Source: Bacillota bacterium (GTDB lineage Bacteria; Bacillota; Clostridia; Lachnospirales; Anaerotignaceae). From it: DNA of 15,782 nt. The stretch spans positions 1 through 15,782 of the forward strand of contig JAEZPX010000256.1 in the NCBI GenBank assembly GCA_023413275.1, written 5' to 3'. Position numbers and translations under genes: made by a program. The notes beneath the pieces are model-generated. The model did not search any database and was not told the DNA's origin. It worked only from the letters and a program-made list of their open reading frames with translations. Positions 5,824 to 13,471 of this stretch are shown here, one piece after another. How positions within the stretch are numbered: the stretch's first letter is position 1; each line of letters opens with the position of its first letter.

Positions 5824-7240
5824 AGGTGTCCTCAGACTCTTGCTGCAATATCCCAAGTCTATCAATTTCATGTTTTAAAACATCCTCTGTTTCCAAAATT
5901 CTTTTTTGAAGCTCTGCTTTTTTTTCTAAAAATATCTTCTTATCTACTTTATTATCTCTATATGCTTCATATTGCCTGATCTGAGCAAAAGCCAATTGTC
6001 TTCGGTTTCTTTCACTTTGTGAGATTATTTTTTTTGTAATTTGAATTTTATTTTCTATCTGCTTTCGTTGTTGTTCTTCCAACGCCTCATCAGCTATCAA
6101 TTCAAAAAATTGATTCAAACAACCCAAAATAGCATTGGTAATACAAACTTCCTGGATTTTTTCACTATAACAAGAAAATCTTTCTGAACATCTAGATGCA
6201 GTACAGCAATAGGTGGCCTTCCAGCTATTATCCTTTTCAGAAGTTTTTCTGGATATACCGTGATTGCAAACACCGCACCGAACCTTTTTCCATAACGGAT
6301 ATATCTCAAAGGTTTTTCTTGGTCGATAGCTTTTAAATCCAGCATTTACTTTTTCAAAGACTTCCCTTTTTACAATGGCTTCATGGGTATTGGGAACAAC
6401 AATCCAATCCTCTTTTGACACATCTTTGCTTAATCCACTGCCAATTTTCTTTGGTTTCACCCGTCCATATACCCCATCCCCCACGTATCGCTGGTCTTTC
6501 AAAATTTTTGATATGGTTGCAGGACACCATAAATACTCTTCATTTGCACAATAGCAGAAAAGCTTTTCTTTCCGAATTTTTCGTAGCAATAAGGGGCTTG
6601 GTACATGCTCTTTATTCAGTATATAGGCAATTTCTGCCTTTGGTATTCCTTGCAAAGCCATATCAAAAATCCTTTCTACAACAGGCGCCGCCTCTTTATC
6701 CATGAAAAGGGTTTGCTCCTTGGATTTTTGATAGCCATAGGGTGCAAAGGCATTTATAAATTTGCCTTGCCCCGCCTTTGCTCGTTTACCACTGGAAATT
6801 TTCACAGAGAGGTCTCTGCTGTAAAGGTCATAGATTAAATTTTGAAAAGCTGTTCCCATGAACTCTCTGTTACCAAAAACATTACTGCTGTCAAAATCAT
6901 CATTTACAGAAATAAATCTAACACCTAAAAATGGAAAAACCTGTTCTAAATAGCCTCCTACTTCAATGTAGTTACGGCCAAAACGGGAAAAATCTTTGAC
7001 GATAATGCAAGAAATCTCTCCACCTTGGGCACGTTTAAGAAGTTCCGTTATTCCCGGACGACGAAAATCAGTACCACTGAAGCCGTCATCACAAAACTCC
7101 AATATTTCATATGATGTAAAATGCGAATTTTTTGATAAGTAATTATGAATGATTTCCCTTTGTCCTTTTATACTGTCGCTTTCCATACCAATTCCATCCT
7201 CATCGGAAAGGCGGAGATATATCCCAATTTTCGGAGTCAA
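5657..7240 (-). CDS. Large serine recombinase 1, SpoIVCA-like, next to the sigK junction
   Basis: This serine site-specific recombinase would cut and rejoin DNA at the element ends. From the 7240 start it has 527 residues. A resolvase domain (about 5-160) carries catalytic Ser12 in YLRLS and the arginines of DFSRFGRN. A recombinase domain (about 165-295) follows. A zinc ribbon has Cys322-x2-Cys325 and cysteines at 345/346 and 351. A basic coiled-coil segment (about 385-470) precedes the C-terminal end. AAAGGGGTGAT suits the TTG at 7240. A GTG at 7249 would overlap the upstream stop by 4 bases but sits directly on the Shine-Dalgarno sequence. The 3' end is 37 bp from the sigK break and convergent with sigK, as I recall for spoIVCA in Bacillus subtilis. 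It is the prime candidate for the excisive recombinase. Confidence 0.95.
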   Translation of the reverse strand: MTPKIGIYLRLSDEDGIGMESDSIKGQREIIHNYLSKNSHFTSYEILEFCDDGFSGTDFRRPGITELLKRAQGGEISCIIVKDFSRFGRNYIEVGGYLEQVFPFLGVRFISVNDDFDSSNVFGNREFMGTAFQNLIYDLYSRDLSVKISSGKRAKAGQGKFINAFAPYGYQKSKEQTLFMDKEAAPVVERIFDMALQGIPKAEIAYILNKEHVPSPLLLRKIRKEKLFCYCANEEYLWCPATISKILKDQRYVGDGVYGRVKPKKIGSGLSKDVSKEDWIVVPNTHEAIVKREVFEKVNAGFKSYRPRKTFEIYPLWKKVRCGVCNHGISRKTSEKDNSWKATYCCTASRCSERFSCYSEKIQEVCITNAILGCLNQFFELIADEALEEQQRKQIENKIQITKKIISQSERNRRQLAFAQIRQYEAYRDNKVDKKIFLEKKAELQKRILETEDVLKHEIDRLGILQQESEDTFNGGRSKMLASLTRAAAEAFVDEIVIEKNGSIRIVWNFQDVLLEKHEISEGIHGK

Positions 7241-7245
7241 TTTTA

Positions 7246-8193
7246 TCACCCCTTTTGATTCATGATTGTTTGAACCTGAAAAAATATTTCTGGCGGTATT
7301 ATTGGTTCATGGGTATGTTCAATCAAATTCCATTCTTCCTCAGGAATGACTTTGGTTACCCCCCCCTTATATAAAACCTTCTCAGTTTTGCGTTCCACAA
7401 GGCAGCCTAAATAACTGGGATTTTTCAGAATATTCGTAACAGTGGAGCCGTGCCAAAGGCTTTTATCTGCCTTTTCAGACTGTTTCAAATAAAGCTTACG
7501 CCAAGTAGGAATTCCCATATCATTCAACCTTGCAGCTATGATAGAAACCCCTACTCCCTCCAATCTCCAGCGGTATATTTGTTCTATAATATCAGCCTGC
7601 TCCCTTTGTATGACTAAATGATACGGATGGGTTTTTGAACGAATATAACCATAGGGCGGCTTCCCACTCATAAAAATACCATTTCTTTTTTTCACGTCTA
7701 TAGATGTACTGACTTTTTTGGAGATATCTTTTGCGTAACTATCATGTAATATGGATTTTAGGGGTACAATCAAATCATCTTGATTGCCTTTAAACTTACT
7801 ATCAAAATGATCATTTATAGAAATAAATCTTACATTCTTGCTGGGAAAAATATTCTCTAAGTATTCTCCGACTTTGAGATAGTTTCTGCCGAATCGAGAA
7901 AAATCCTTAACGATAATACATTGAATTCCCCCTGCTTCCACATCTTCCATCAATCTTAAAAAAGCAGGCCTTTCAAAATGCGTGCCTGTTTGTCCGATAT
8001 CAATATAACTATCCACAAAAATCAGGTCTTTCTGTTCCTCAATAAATCTTCGTCCTATTAAGATTTGATTTTCAATGGAACTGCCCTCAGAAAGAGTATC
8101 CTCTACAGAAAGCCTTGCATAGATACCGGTGTGATAGTGCATGGGTTCTTGTATCACTTCATGCTCCATTTTTTTTCTGCTTTTTCTTGCCAT
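7246..8193 (-). CDS. Serine recombinase 2, short form without zinc ribbon or coiled coil
   Basis: This 315-residue protein has a complete resolvase domain (about 20-165; catalytic Ser29 in YARLS; DFSRFGRNY) and a recombinase domain (about 180-305) and then stops. The zinc ribbon and coiled coil found in its two neighbours are absent. The stop falls within a few bases of the start of recombinase 1 (5 bp or less, or a 4-base overlap, depending on that start), so the two are probably co-translated. It could be a natural short type that acts as partner of a full-length recombinase, or a full gene that lost its tail. The frame itself is undamaged. AAAGGGG precedes the ATG at 8193. Confidence 0.93.
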   Translation of the reverse strand: MARKSRKKMEHEVIQEPMHYHTGIYARLSVEDTLSEGSSIENQILIGRRFIEEQKDLIFVDSYIDIGQTGTHFERPAFLRLMEDVEAGGIQCIIVKDFSRFGRNYLKVGEYLENIFPSKNVRFISINDHFDSKFKGNQDDLIVPLKSILHDSYAKDISKKVSTSIDVKKRNGIFMSGKPPYGYIRSKTHPYHLVIQREQADIIEQIYRWRLEGVGVSIIAARLNDMGIPTWRKLYLKQSEKADKSLWHGSTVTNILKNPSYLGCLVERKTEKVLYKGGVTKVIPEEEWNLIEHTHEPIIPPEIFFQVQTIMNQKG

Positions 8194-8251
8194 TTTTACT
8201 GCCCCTTTACTATATAAATAAAAGGTTGTATTTGGATTCTAACTTTTTCCT

Positions 8252-9859
8252 TCAGCCATCACTGTTTATACATTCATCCTGATAGCGCAGTATTATTTTT
8301 ATCTTTTTTCCATCCAAAACAATGATTTTATCTATCATCAAAACCAAATAAGACCTTTTTAATTCCACAGGAAAATCTCTTGATTGAGCTTCTAATCCAT
8401 ATGAATTTTTCTTTAAGTTCTCACTCTCTAAATCTTCTTTTTCTAGTTTTAAAAAATGTATGCATTGTTCAGTCTCTTTAAATATTTTTTCATAATACTC
8501 CTTCATTTTTTGATACTCAGCCTTTGTCAAAGTACCCTCTCTGTAATCCTCATATAAATAATTTTTTAAAGTCTGATATTTTTTCAATTCTTCTTTTTTA
8601 CAGCTTATCCGTTCTGATAATTTTTGTATTTCACGTTGATTTGAGGTATCCTTCCATTCATCAATGCTTTCCCCATTTAACTGATTGAAAATGGCCTTGT
8701 GCTTATGCAATAATGCCAACACAGCCTCTAGAACAGCGTCCTCTCGGATTCTATGGCTGGAGCATTGGTTTTTGTCTTCTTTATTTTTCCCACAAATATA
8801 GTAAGTATATGTAGTTCCCCTTGCCTTCACAATTTTCCGAACCATGCCCCTTCCACAACCACCGCACCTTAGCATTCCTGAAAGCAAATAAAGATCGTCT
8901 CTCTCAGGGGATGTTCGAGTATCATTTAGCATCATTTGCTGTGCAATGGCAAAATCCTCTTTAGGAATTATAGCATCATGGGTATTTTCAACTCGGATCC
9001 ATTCTGTTTTCGATTTCTCCACTCTTTTTTTCGCTTTATAGTTCAACGTTGTTTCTTTTCCTTGAACCATATTCCCCGTGTATAGTTCATTTTTTAATAT
9101 ACGATTCACCGCCATAGGAGACCATTTTGCCTTTGAATTCAGTTTAAACGAAGTAAAAAAACGTTCTTCTTTTAATGTTTTATACTCCATGGGAGAGGGG
9201 ACCCCAAAACGGTTTAGATAATCGGCGATATATAAATTATTATATCCATCCAATCGCATAGCAAATATTTTCCGAACGATTTCTGCCGCGGTTTCATCAA
9301 TTTTCAGCTTATGTTTATCTTCCAAATCACGAATATATCCGTAAACAGGAAATGCCCCTACAAAGTCACCACGCTTTTGCCGCATTTCCAATTGTGACCT
9401 AACTTTTATGGAAATATCCCGACTATAAGCATCGTTTAATAAGTTCTTAAAAGGCACAATCATGCTGTTTGTATATCCGTTTTCTTTGGCAGTATCAATA
9501 TTGTCATTAATCGCAATAAAACGTACTCCTAAAAAGGGAAAAATCTGCTCAATATATTTTCCTGCTTCAATATAATTTCTGCCAAAACGAGAGAGGTCTT
9601 TCACAATCACGCAATTCACAGCTCCCCTTCTGACTTCCTCCAGAAGTTCTTGAAATGCAGGCCGTTCAAAAGTAACCCCACTAAAGCCATCATCAACTTT
9701 TTCACTGACAATACGAATATCTTTTTCATTCTTTAAATATGAATGAATCATCTCTCTTTGATTCTGCACGCTATTGCTTTCAACTTTATCTCCATCTTCT
9801 TTGGATAAACGTAAATAAATTCCCGCCCGATACCCCTTGGGTGTTTCATTTTGATACAT
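8252..9859 (-). CDS. Large serine recombinase 3
   Basis: This 535-residue enzyme has all expected parts: resolvase domain (about 12-160; catalytic Ser19 in YLRLS; DLSRFGRNY), recombinase domain (about 165-300), zinc ribbon with Cys332-x2-Cys335, Cys356 and Cys366, then a charged coiled coil (about 405-485) and a beta-rich end. The ATG at 9859 follows AGGGAGGG. The frame extends to a TTG at 9943, but that start has no ribosome site and would overlap the previous gene. It lies 58 bp upstream of recombinase 2. All three recombinases clearly differ in sequence, so this is not a recent triplication. Confidence 0.95.
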   Translation of the reverse strand: MYQNETPKGYRAGIYLRLSKEDGDKVESNSVQNQREMIHSYLKNEKDIRIVSEKVDDGFSGVTFERPAFQELLEEVRRGAVNCVIVKDLSRFGRNYIEAGKYIEQIFPFLGVRFIAINDNIDTAKENGYTNSMIVPFKNLLNDAYSRDISIKVRSQLEMRQKRGDFVGAFPVYGYIRDLEDKHKLKIDETAAEIVRKIFAMRLDGYNNLYIADYLNRFGVPSPMEYKTLKEERFFTSFKLNSKAKWSPMAVNRILKNELYTGNMVQGKETTLNYKAKKRVEKSKTEWIRVENTHDAIIPKEDFAIAQQMMLNDTRTSPERDDLYLLSGMLRCGGCGRGMVRKIVKARGTTYTYYICGKNKEDKNQCSSHRIREDAVLEAVLALLHKHKAIFNQLNGESIDEWKDTSNQREIQKLSERISCKKEELKKYQTLKNYLYEDYREGTLTKAEYQKMKEYYEKIFKETEQCIHFLKLEKEDLESENLKKNSYGLEAQSRDFPVELKRSYLVLMIDKIIVLDGKKIKIILRYQDECINSDG

Positions 9860-9935
9860 AAAAACCCTCCCTAATTCTATAAATAGGCAGTAAACAAGGG
9901 TAATACTGTTTTTTGCTCGGAAAAATCTTGCTTCA

Positions 9936-10187
9936 CTAAACAATTCTCATATATTGTTTCATTCGCTCTGTCAGAGTTGTTACTGAATCAGAAAATTCAA
10001 TCTTTACAACAACATCCCCACATTTAAATAAATACGGATTCTTAATTTGTCTGATAAAATCGGCAATTCTTTCTTCTTTTGGAAGTTCAGTTTGTATTTC
10101 CACATCATTAATATCTATCAAATCGTCAAGATTTACTGTAAGAGGATCCACTTGTTTCAAGTCTTCCAGTTCTTTTGGTGTAAACAT
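9936..10187 (-). CDS. DUF6870-like small protein, first gene of the recombinase cassette
   Basis: This 83-residue acidic protein has a conserved-looking core, ERIADFIRQIKNPYLFKCGD followed by VVVKIEFSD. It resembles the DUF6870 proteins often found beside recombinase genes in clostridial mobile elements; the name is from memory of that motif. The function is unknown. The N-terminal half is rich in Asp, Glu, Ile and Leu and holds no DNA-binding motif that I can see. TAGGAGG precedes the ATG at 10187. It is the first gene of the four-gene minus-strand run ending at the sigK junction. A role as recombination directionality factor or regulator is possible but only a guess. Confidence 0.75.
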   Translation of the reverse strand: MFTPKELEDLKQVDPLTVNLDDLIDINDVEIQTELPKEERIADFIRQIKNPYLFKCGDVVVKIEFSDSVTTLTERMKQYMRIV

Positions 10188-10213
10188 AAAATACCTCCTA
10201 GTCTCCTACTCCA

Positions 10214-10242
10214 TTTATATAAAAAACCCTCTTGTCCTATGC
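10214..10242 (-). promoter_or_regulatory. Possible sigma-E promoter with a SpoIIID box for the recombinase cassette
   Basis: On the minus strand GCATAGG (10242-10236) and TATATAAA (10221-10214) are 14 bp apart, the spacing of sigma-E promoters. The -35 keeps the key ATA; the -10 is only a partial match to CATACAnT. GGACAAG at 10237-10231, the core of the SpoIIID consensus, begins in the -35. In Bacillus subtilis spoIVCA is under sigma-E and SpoIIID. The leader would be about 20 nt and includes the ribosome site. A sigma-A reading of the -10 is also possible. Confidence 0.35.
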
Positions 10243-10365
10243 GATACATGAAGGTTTTAGACTTGGTCTAGTTCTTAGGAAAGTGAGATTTTGAAGTGCA
10301 TCTTTTATTGTCAATACTGGTATTTGCAGATGTAACCCAAATTAAAAATAGTGACTCTGAAACAG

Positions 10366-10402
10366 AAAAACACCCTAAACTGCATTTCTGCAATTTAGAG
10401 TG
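10366..10402 (-). terminator. Intrinsic terminator of the preT-preA operon
   Basis: On the minus strand a 14-bp stem (10402-10389 with 10384-10371, two G-U pairs) closes on a GAAA tetraloop and is followed by five T residues. It lies about 55 bp after the preA stop codon. Confidence 0.92.
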
Positions 10403-10455
10403 CTTTTACATATTTTATAATTGGGAAGAGAATTTATAACGGCATGAAACGTTAT

Positions 10456-11709
10456 TTATTCATAATCTTTTTTCATTGCAATTCCAACTTTTTGTCTGCC
10501 ATCTTTCCATTTTACTTCTCCCGGTGTAATACAGTTTGCAACGGGACAAACGTTTAAGCAAAGATGACAACCAACACATTTATCATTCAGTTCTGGTCTG
10601 CGTTTTTCTGTATTCCAATCAATTGCTTGATGTCCTGCATCATAACAGGAAATATAGCATCTGCCACAGCCTACGCATTTTTTATCATTAAAATCAGGCA
10701 GAATCTTAAAATCACGATTTAAGTCTTCCGCAGGGATTACGTTGCCTAATGCCATACCAATGAAATCATCCAGCTTATCATAGCCTCTTTCATCCATCCA
10801 ATGCATCAAACCGTTGGACATATCCTCTACCACACGATAGCCATACTGCATAACCGAGGTTGTCACCTGTAAGTTTCTGCATCCTAGCAATAAGAATTCT
10901 AAACAATCTCTCCATGTTTCTATACCACCAATACCTGACATAGGCACATGTTTCAGCTTCTCATGCTGCAGCATTTGAGCGATAAAGCGTAGTGCAACAG
11001 GTTTTACTGCGGCACCGGAGTAACCGGAAATGGAAGATTTCCCGTTTACAACAGGCATTGCCGTCATGTTCTCCAAGTCAATATTGGTAATAGATTTAAT
11101 GGTATTAATTGCAGAAATACCTTTTGCACCACCTTCCATTGCCGCAATGGCAGGAATGGTCATATCAGTGATGTTAGGCGTCATTTTTGCAATGAAAGGA
11201 ATCTTGGTGGTTTCTGCAACTGCCTTGGAATATGCCCGCACCAAATCGGGATTGGAGCCAACGTCAGAACCCATGGCATGGGATGTCATCTGCGGACAGG
11301 AGAAGTTTCCCTCAATTAAATCCACACCAACTTCATCGCACATTTTAGCAAGCTTGCGCCATTCTTCTTCATTGGAACCCATAATAGAGGCAACCATAAT
11401 TTTTTCAGGATAAGCCTTTTTCAGCTTATACATATTCTCAAAGTTCACCTCTGTGGGCTTGTCTGAGATTTGCTCCATATTCTTAAAGCCCAGCCATGGC
11501 ATTCCTTCCTTTTTCACATGGTCAAAACGGGGTGAACACTCGTCAGCAACAAAAATACCAATGGTTTTGTAGAAAACACCGCCCCAGCCTGTTTCAAAAG
11601 CCTTGGCCACCATTTCATAATTGCTGCCTACAGGGGATGATGACAGGAAAAACGGATTTTCACATTTAACACCTAAATAATCAATAGATAAATCTTTTTT
11701 AATCCCCAT
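10456..11709 (-). CDS. preA: NAD-dependent dihydropyrimidine dehydrogenase subunit PreA
   Basis: This 417-residue protein is the FMN and iron-sulfur subunit that reduces uracil or thymine to the dihydro form (or runs in reverse). A dihydroorotate-dehydrogenase-type TIM barrel fills about 5-310. Cys138 in EGNFSCPQM matches the catalytic cysteine of mammalian dihydropyrimidine dehydrogenase. Two [4Fe-4S] ferredoxin motifs sit at the end: Cys345, 348, 351, 355 and Cys378, 381, 384, 388. The start lies one base after the preT stop, with AAGAGGTGA as ribosome site inside preT. Fusing PreT and PreA in this order gives the layout of the eukaryotic single-chain enzyme. Substrate direction cannot be told from sequence. 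Confidence 0.95.
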   Translation of the reverse strand: MGIKKDLSIDYLGVKCENPFFLSSSPVGSNYEMVAKAFETGWGGVFYKTIGIFVADECSPRFDHVKKEGMPWLGFKNMEQISDKPTEVNFENMYKLKKAYPEKIMVASIMGSNEEEWRKLAKMCDEVGVDLIEGNFSCPQMTSHAMGSDVGSNPDLVRAYSKAVAETTKIPFIAKMTPNITDMTIPAIAAMEGGAKGISAINTIKSITNIDLENMTAMPVVNGKSSISGYSGAAVKPVALRFIAQMLQHEKLKHVPMSGIGGIETWRDCLEFLLLGCRNLQVTTSVMQYGYRVVEDMSNGLMHWMDERGYDKLDDFIGMALGNVIPAEDLNRDFKILPDFNDKKCVGCGRCYISCYDAGHQAIDWNTEKRRPELNDKCVGCHLCLNVCPVANCITPGEVKWKDGRQKVGIAMKKDYE

Positions 11710-11710
11710 T

Positions 11711-12988
11711 TTAGTTCACCTCTTTCTGTGCAAGATACTTCATCATCTCTTCTGCCGCAGCTTTTCCCGATGCAACAGCTTCAACCACAGTTTTTCCGCC
11801 TAATACAACGTCACCACCTGCAAAAATTCCATCCACACTTGTTTTGCAACCACCGTCGGTCACAATCAAGCCTTTTTCGTTCACTGAGAAAGGTGCCAAG
11901 CTTGTCATATCCTCAGCCCCTTGTCCAATGGCAAAAACAACGGTGTCTACAGCAACCTTTGCCTCCGATTCCCCATCTCGACCTTTGAACTTCATGGCTT
12001 CTACCTTATCCGTACCCACTACCTCTGCAGGGGCAAAATTTGTGGTGATGGAGATACCCAAGGATAATGCATACTGAAATTCAGCCATATCCGCAGGAGC
12101 CTCTTCAATGGTTCTTCTATAATAAATATCTACTTTTTCTGCCCCCAAAAGCTTTGCGGAAACCGCACAGTCCATGGCCACGTTGCCACCGCCAATTACA
12201 ATAACTCTTTTGCCGGGATCATATGTACCTTCAGATTTTCTGGCTTTCTTTAAGAAGTCCGCCGCAGCCAATACGCCGGGTAGCTCTGTACCAGGAATTT
12301 CAGGCAGTTTTTCCATCCATAATCCTGCACCGATAAAAATTGCTTCATATTCTTTTTGAAGGGCTTCAATGGAGATATCTTCTCCAACCTTGGTGTTAAA
12401 TACAAACTTCACACCTAAGTTTTTCACTGTGTCAATATCATGGTCAACAACATGCTGAGGTAATCTTGCAGGAGCAATACCGTAGGTTAAAACACCACCA
12501 GCCTTTTCCTCTCCTTCATAGATTGTAACCTCATAGCCTTCTAATGCAAGCTTTGCGGCGCAGGCAAGGGAGGCAGGTCCGGAACCAATACAAGCAACCT
12601 TCCCAGCTTTTTTCATTTCAGGGGCTTTTAAAATATTCATTTCCAGAGCTTCTTCCTGTTCCACAGCGAATCTCTGTAATCTTCCGATTTCGATAGGTTT
12701 GTCAATGCCGCATCTACTGCAGGCTTCCTCACAAAGACGATCATAAGGACAGACTCTTGCGCAGCTACCACCCAGAACATTGTTTTCTCTAATGGTTTCT
12801 GCCGCACCCTTCACATTTCTAAAGCGAATAGAGCGAATAAACTTTGCAGGATCTGTACCTGCGGGACAGCTTTTGCTGCAAGGGGCATCATGGCATAGTA
12901 AGCATCTTGAAGCTTCTTCCATTGCTGTTCTTGGCGTAAAGCCTTCAACAGCCTCAGAAACATACGTTGATTTAATTACTTTACTCAA
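11711..12988 (-). CDS. preT: NAD-dependent dihydropyrimidine dehydrogenase subunit PreT
   Basis: This 425-residue FAD protein takes electrons from NAD(P)H and passes them to PreA. An N-terminal iron-sulfur domain has Cys29, 32, 37, 41 and Cys76, 80, 86, 90. An FAD-binding GSGPAS motif is at 135-140 and an NAD(P)-binding GGGNVA at 266-271. The same fold is found in the small subunit of glutamate synthase, which is the alternative name many pipelines would give; the partner gene decides for PreT. I chose TTG at 12988 because AGGAG lies nine bases upstream. Another TTG at 12997 is too close to that site. Confidence 0.92.
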   Translation of the reverse strand: MSKVIKSTYVSEAVEGFTPRTAMEEASRCLLCHDAPCSKSCPAGTDPAKFIRSIRFRNVKGAAETIRENNVLGGSCARVCPYDRLCEEACSRCGIDKPIEIGRLQRFAVEQEEALEMNILKAPEMKKAGKVACIGSGPASLACAAKLALEGYEVTIYEGEEKAGGVLTYGIAPARLPQHVVDHDIDTVKNLGVKFVFNTKVGEDISIEALQKEYEAIFIGAGLWMEKLPEIPGTELPGVLAAADFLKKARKSEGTYDPGKRVIVIGGGNVAMDCAVSAKLLGAEKVDIYYRRTIEEAPADMAEFQYALSLGISITTNFAPAEVVGTDKVEAMKFKGRDGESEAKVAVDTVVFAIGQGAEDMTSLAPFSVNEKGLIVTDGGCKTSVDGIFAGGDVVLGGKTVVEAVASGKAAAEEMMKYLAQKEVN

Positions 12989-13010
12989 ATTCCTCAACTC
13001 CTCTCATATC

Positions 13011-13038
13011 TTCAGGCTAAAAATTTTATCAACCTGAA
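13011..13038 (-). promoter_or_regulatory. Possible operator or promoter region of preT-preA
   Basis: A perfect 6-bp inverted repeat, TTCAGG (13011-13016) and CCTGAA (13033-13038), encloses TAAAAT on the minus strand, a plausible -10 box just ahead of preT. No clear -35 was found. A repressor binding here would block the promoter, but this is motif-level evidence only. Confidence 0.25.
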
Positions 13039-13205
13039 CTTTCACCCAATTCTGTTTTTTTCTGGAATAAACTGAAAATGAATCACATTTTTCTTTCTGT
13101 ATCAATAAATTTCAGTCACCAAAGCAAGGAAACAATTTTCATCTTTAAAAACCATTTCCCACTCAGTCATTCCATACCCCTCTCGTATTATATAGTAGTA
13201 GTGTT

Positions 13206-13438
13206 TATAGTCCCTCTCCAAGGACCGTATATACTGCTTTCCATAGCCTCTCTTTACCTTTTCTATAGGTATGGCTATGATATATAAGATACTGTGGATT
13301 GGTTTTTCCTCTCTACCACTTGATGGTTTCAGAAAGTGTCCAACCACAGTCTCTTTGTTTGATTGTTGATCAGTTAGATACCGCATGACGGTTTATTTAG
13401 AACGAGTTCACAACTACGAAGAGCACCTGTGGGTTCTA
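13206..13438 (+). ncRNA. Candidate bridge RNA region in the left end of the IS110 element
   Basis: Four consecutive hairpins precede the transposase. The first pairs TATAGTCC at 13206-13213 with GGAC and TATA up to 13231. The second pairs CATAGCC (13242-13248) with GGCTATG (13273-13279) and holds an inner TACCT/AGGTA stem. The third pairs CTGTGGATTGG (13292-13302) with CCAACCACAG (13340-13349), with one bulge and an inner ACCA/TGGT hairpin. The fourth pairs TAGAAC (13398-13403) with GTTCTA (13433-13438), with an inner TTCACA/TGTGGG stem. Many IS110 elements encode a guide (bridge) RNA in this position. Exact ends and guide loops are not determined. Confidence 0.45.
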
Positions 13439-13471
13439 AACAGTGTCAAATACACATTGAAGGAGATTTTT

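Noticed and set aside
6532..6540. ATACTCTTC as a second copy of the junction sequence at 5616
   Set aside because: Nine shared bases inside recombinase coding sequence are expected by chance, and no SigK tail follows.
9860..9943. Longer recombinase 3 beginning at TTG 9943
   Set aside because: No ribosome site there and overlap with the DUF6870-like gene; the ATG at 9859 has a strong one.
13078..13287. 69-codon plus-strand frame with hydrophobic residues
   Set aside because: Low-complexity AT-rich composition, no ribosome site, and it overlaps the IS leader.
13102..13386. 94-codon minus-strand frame between preT and the transposase
   Set aside because: No good ribosome site, and it overlaps the hairpins of the IS110 leader; the coding look is probably chance.
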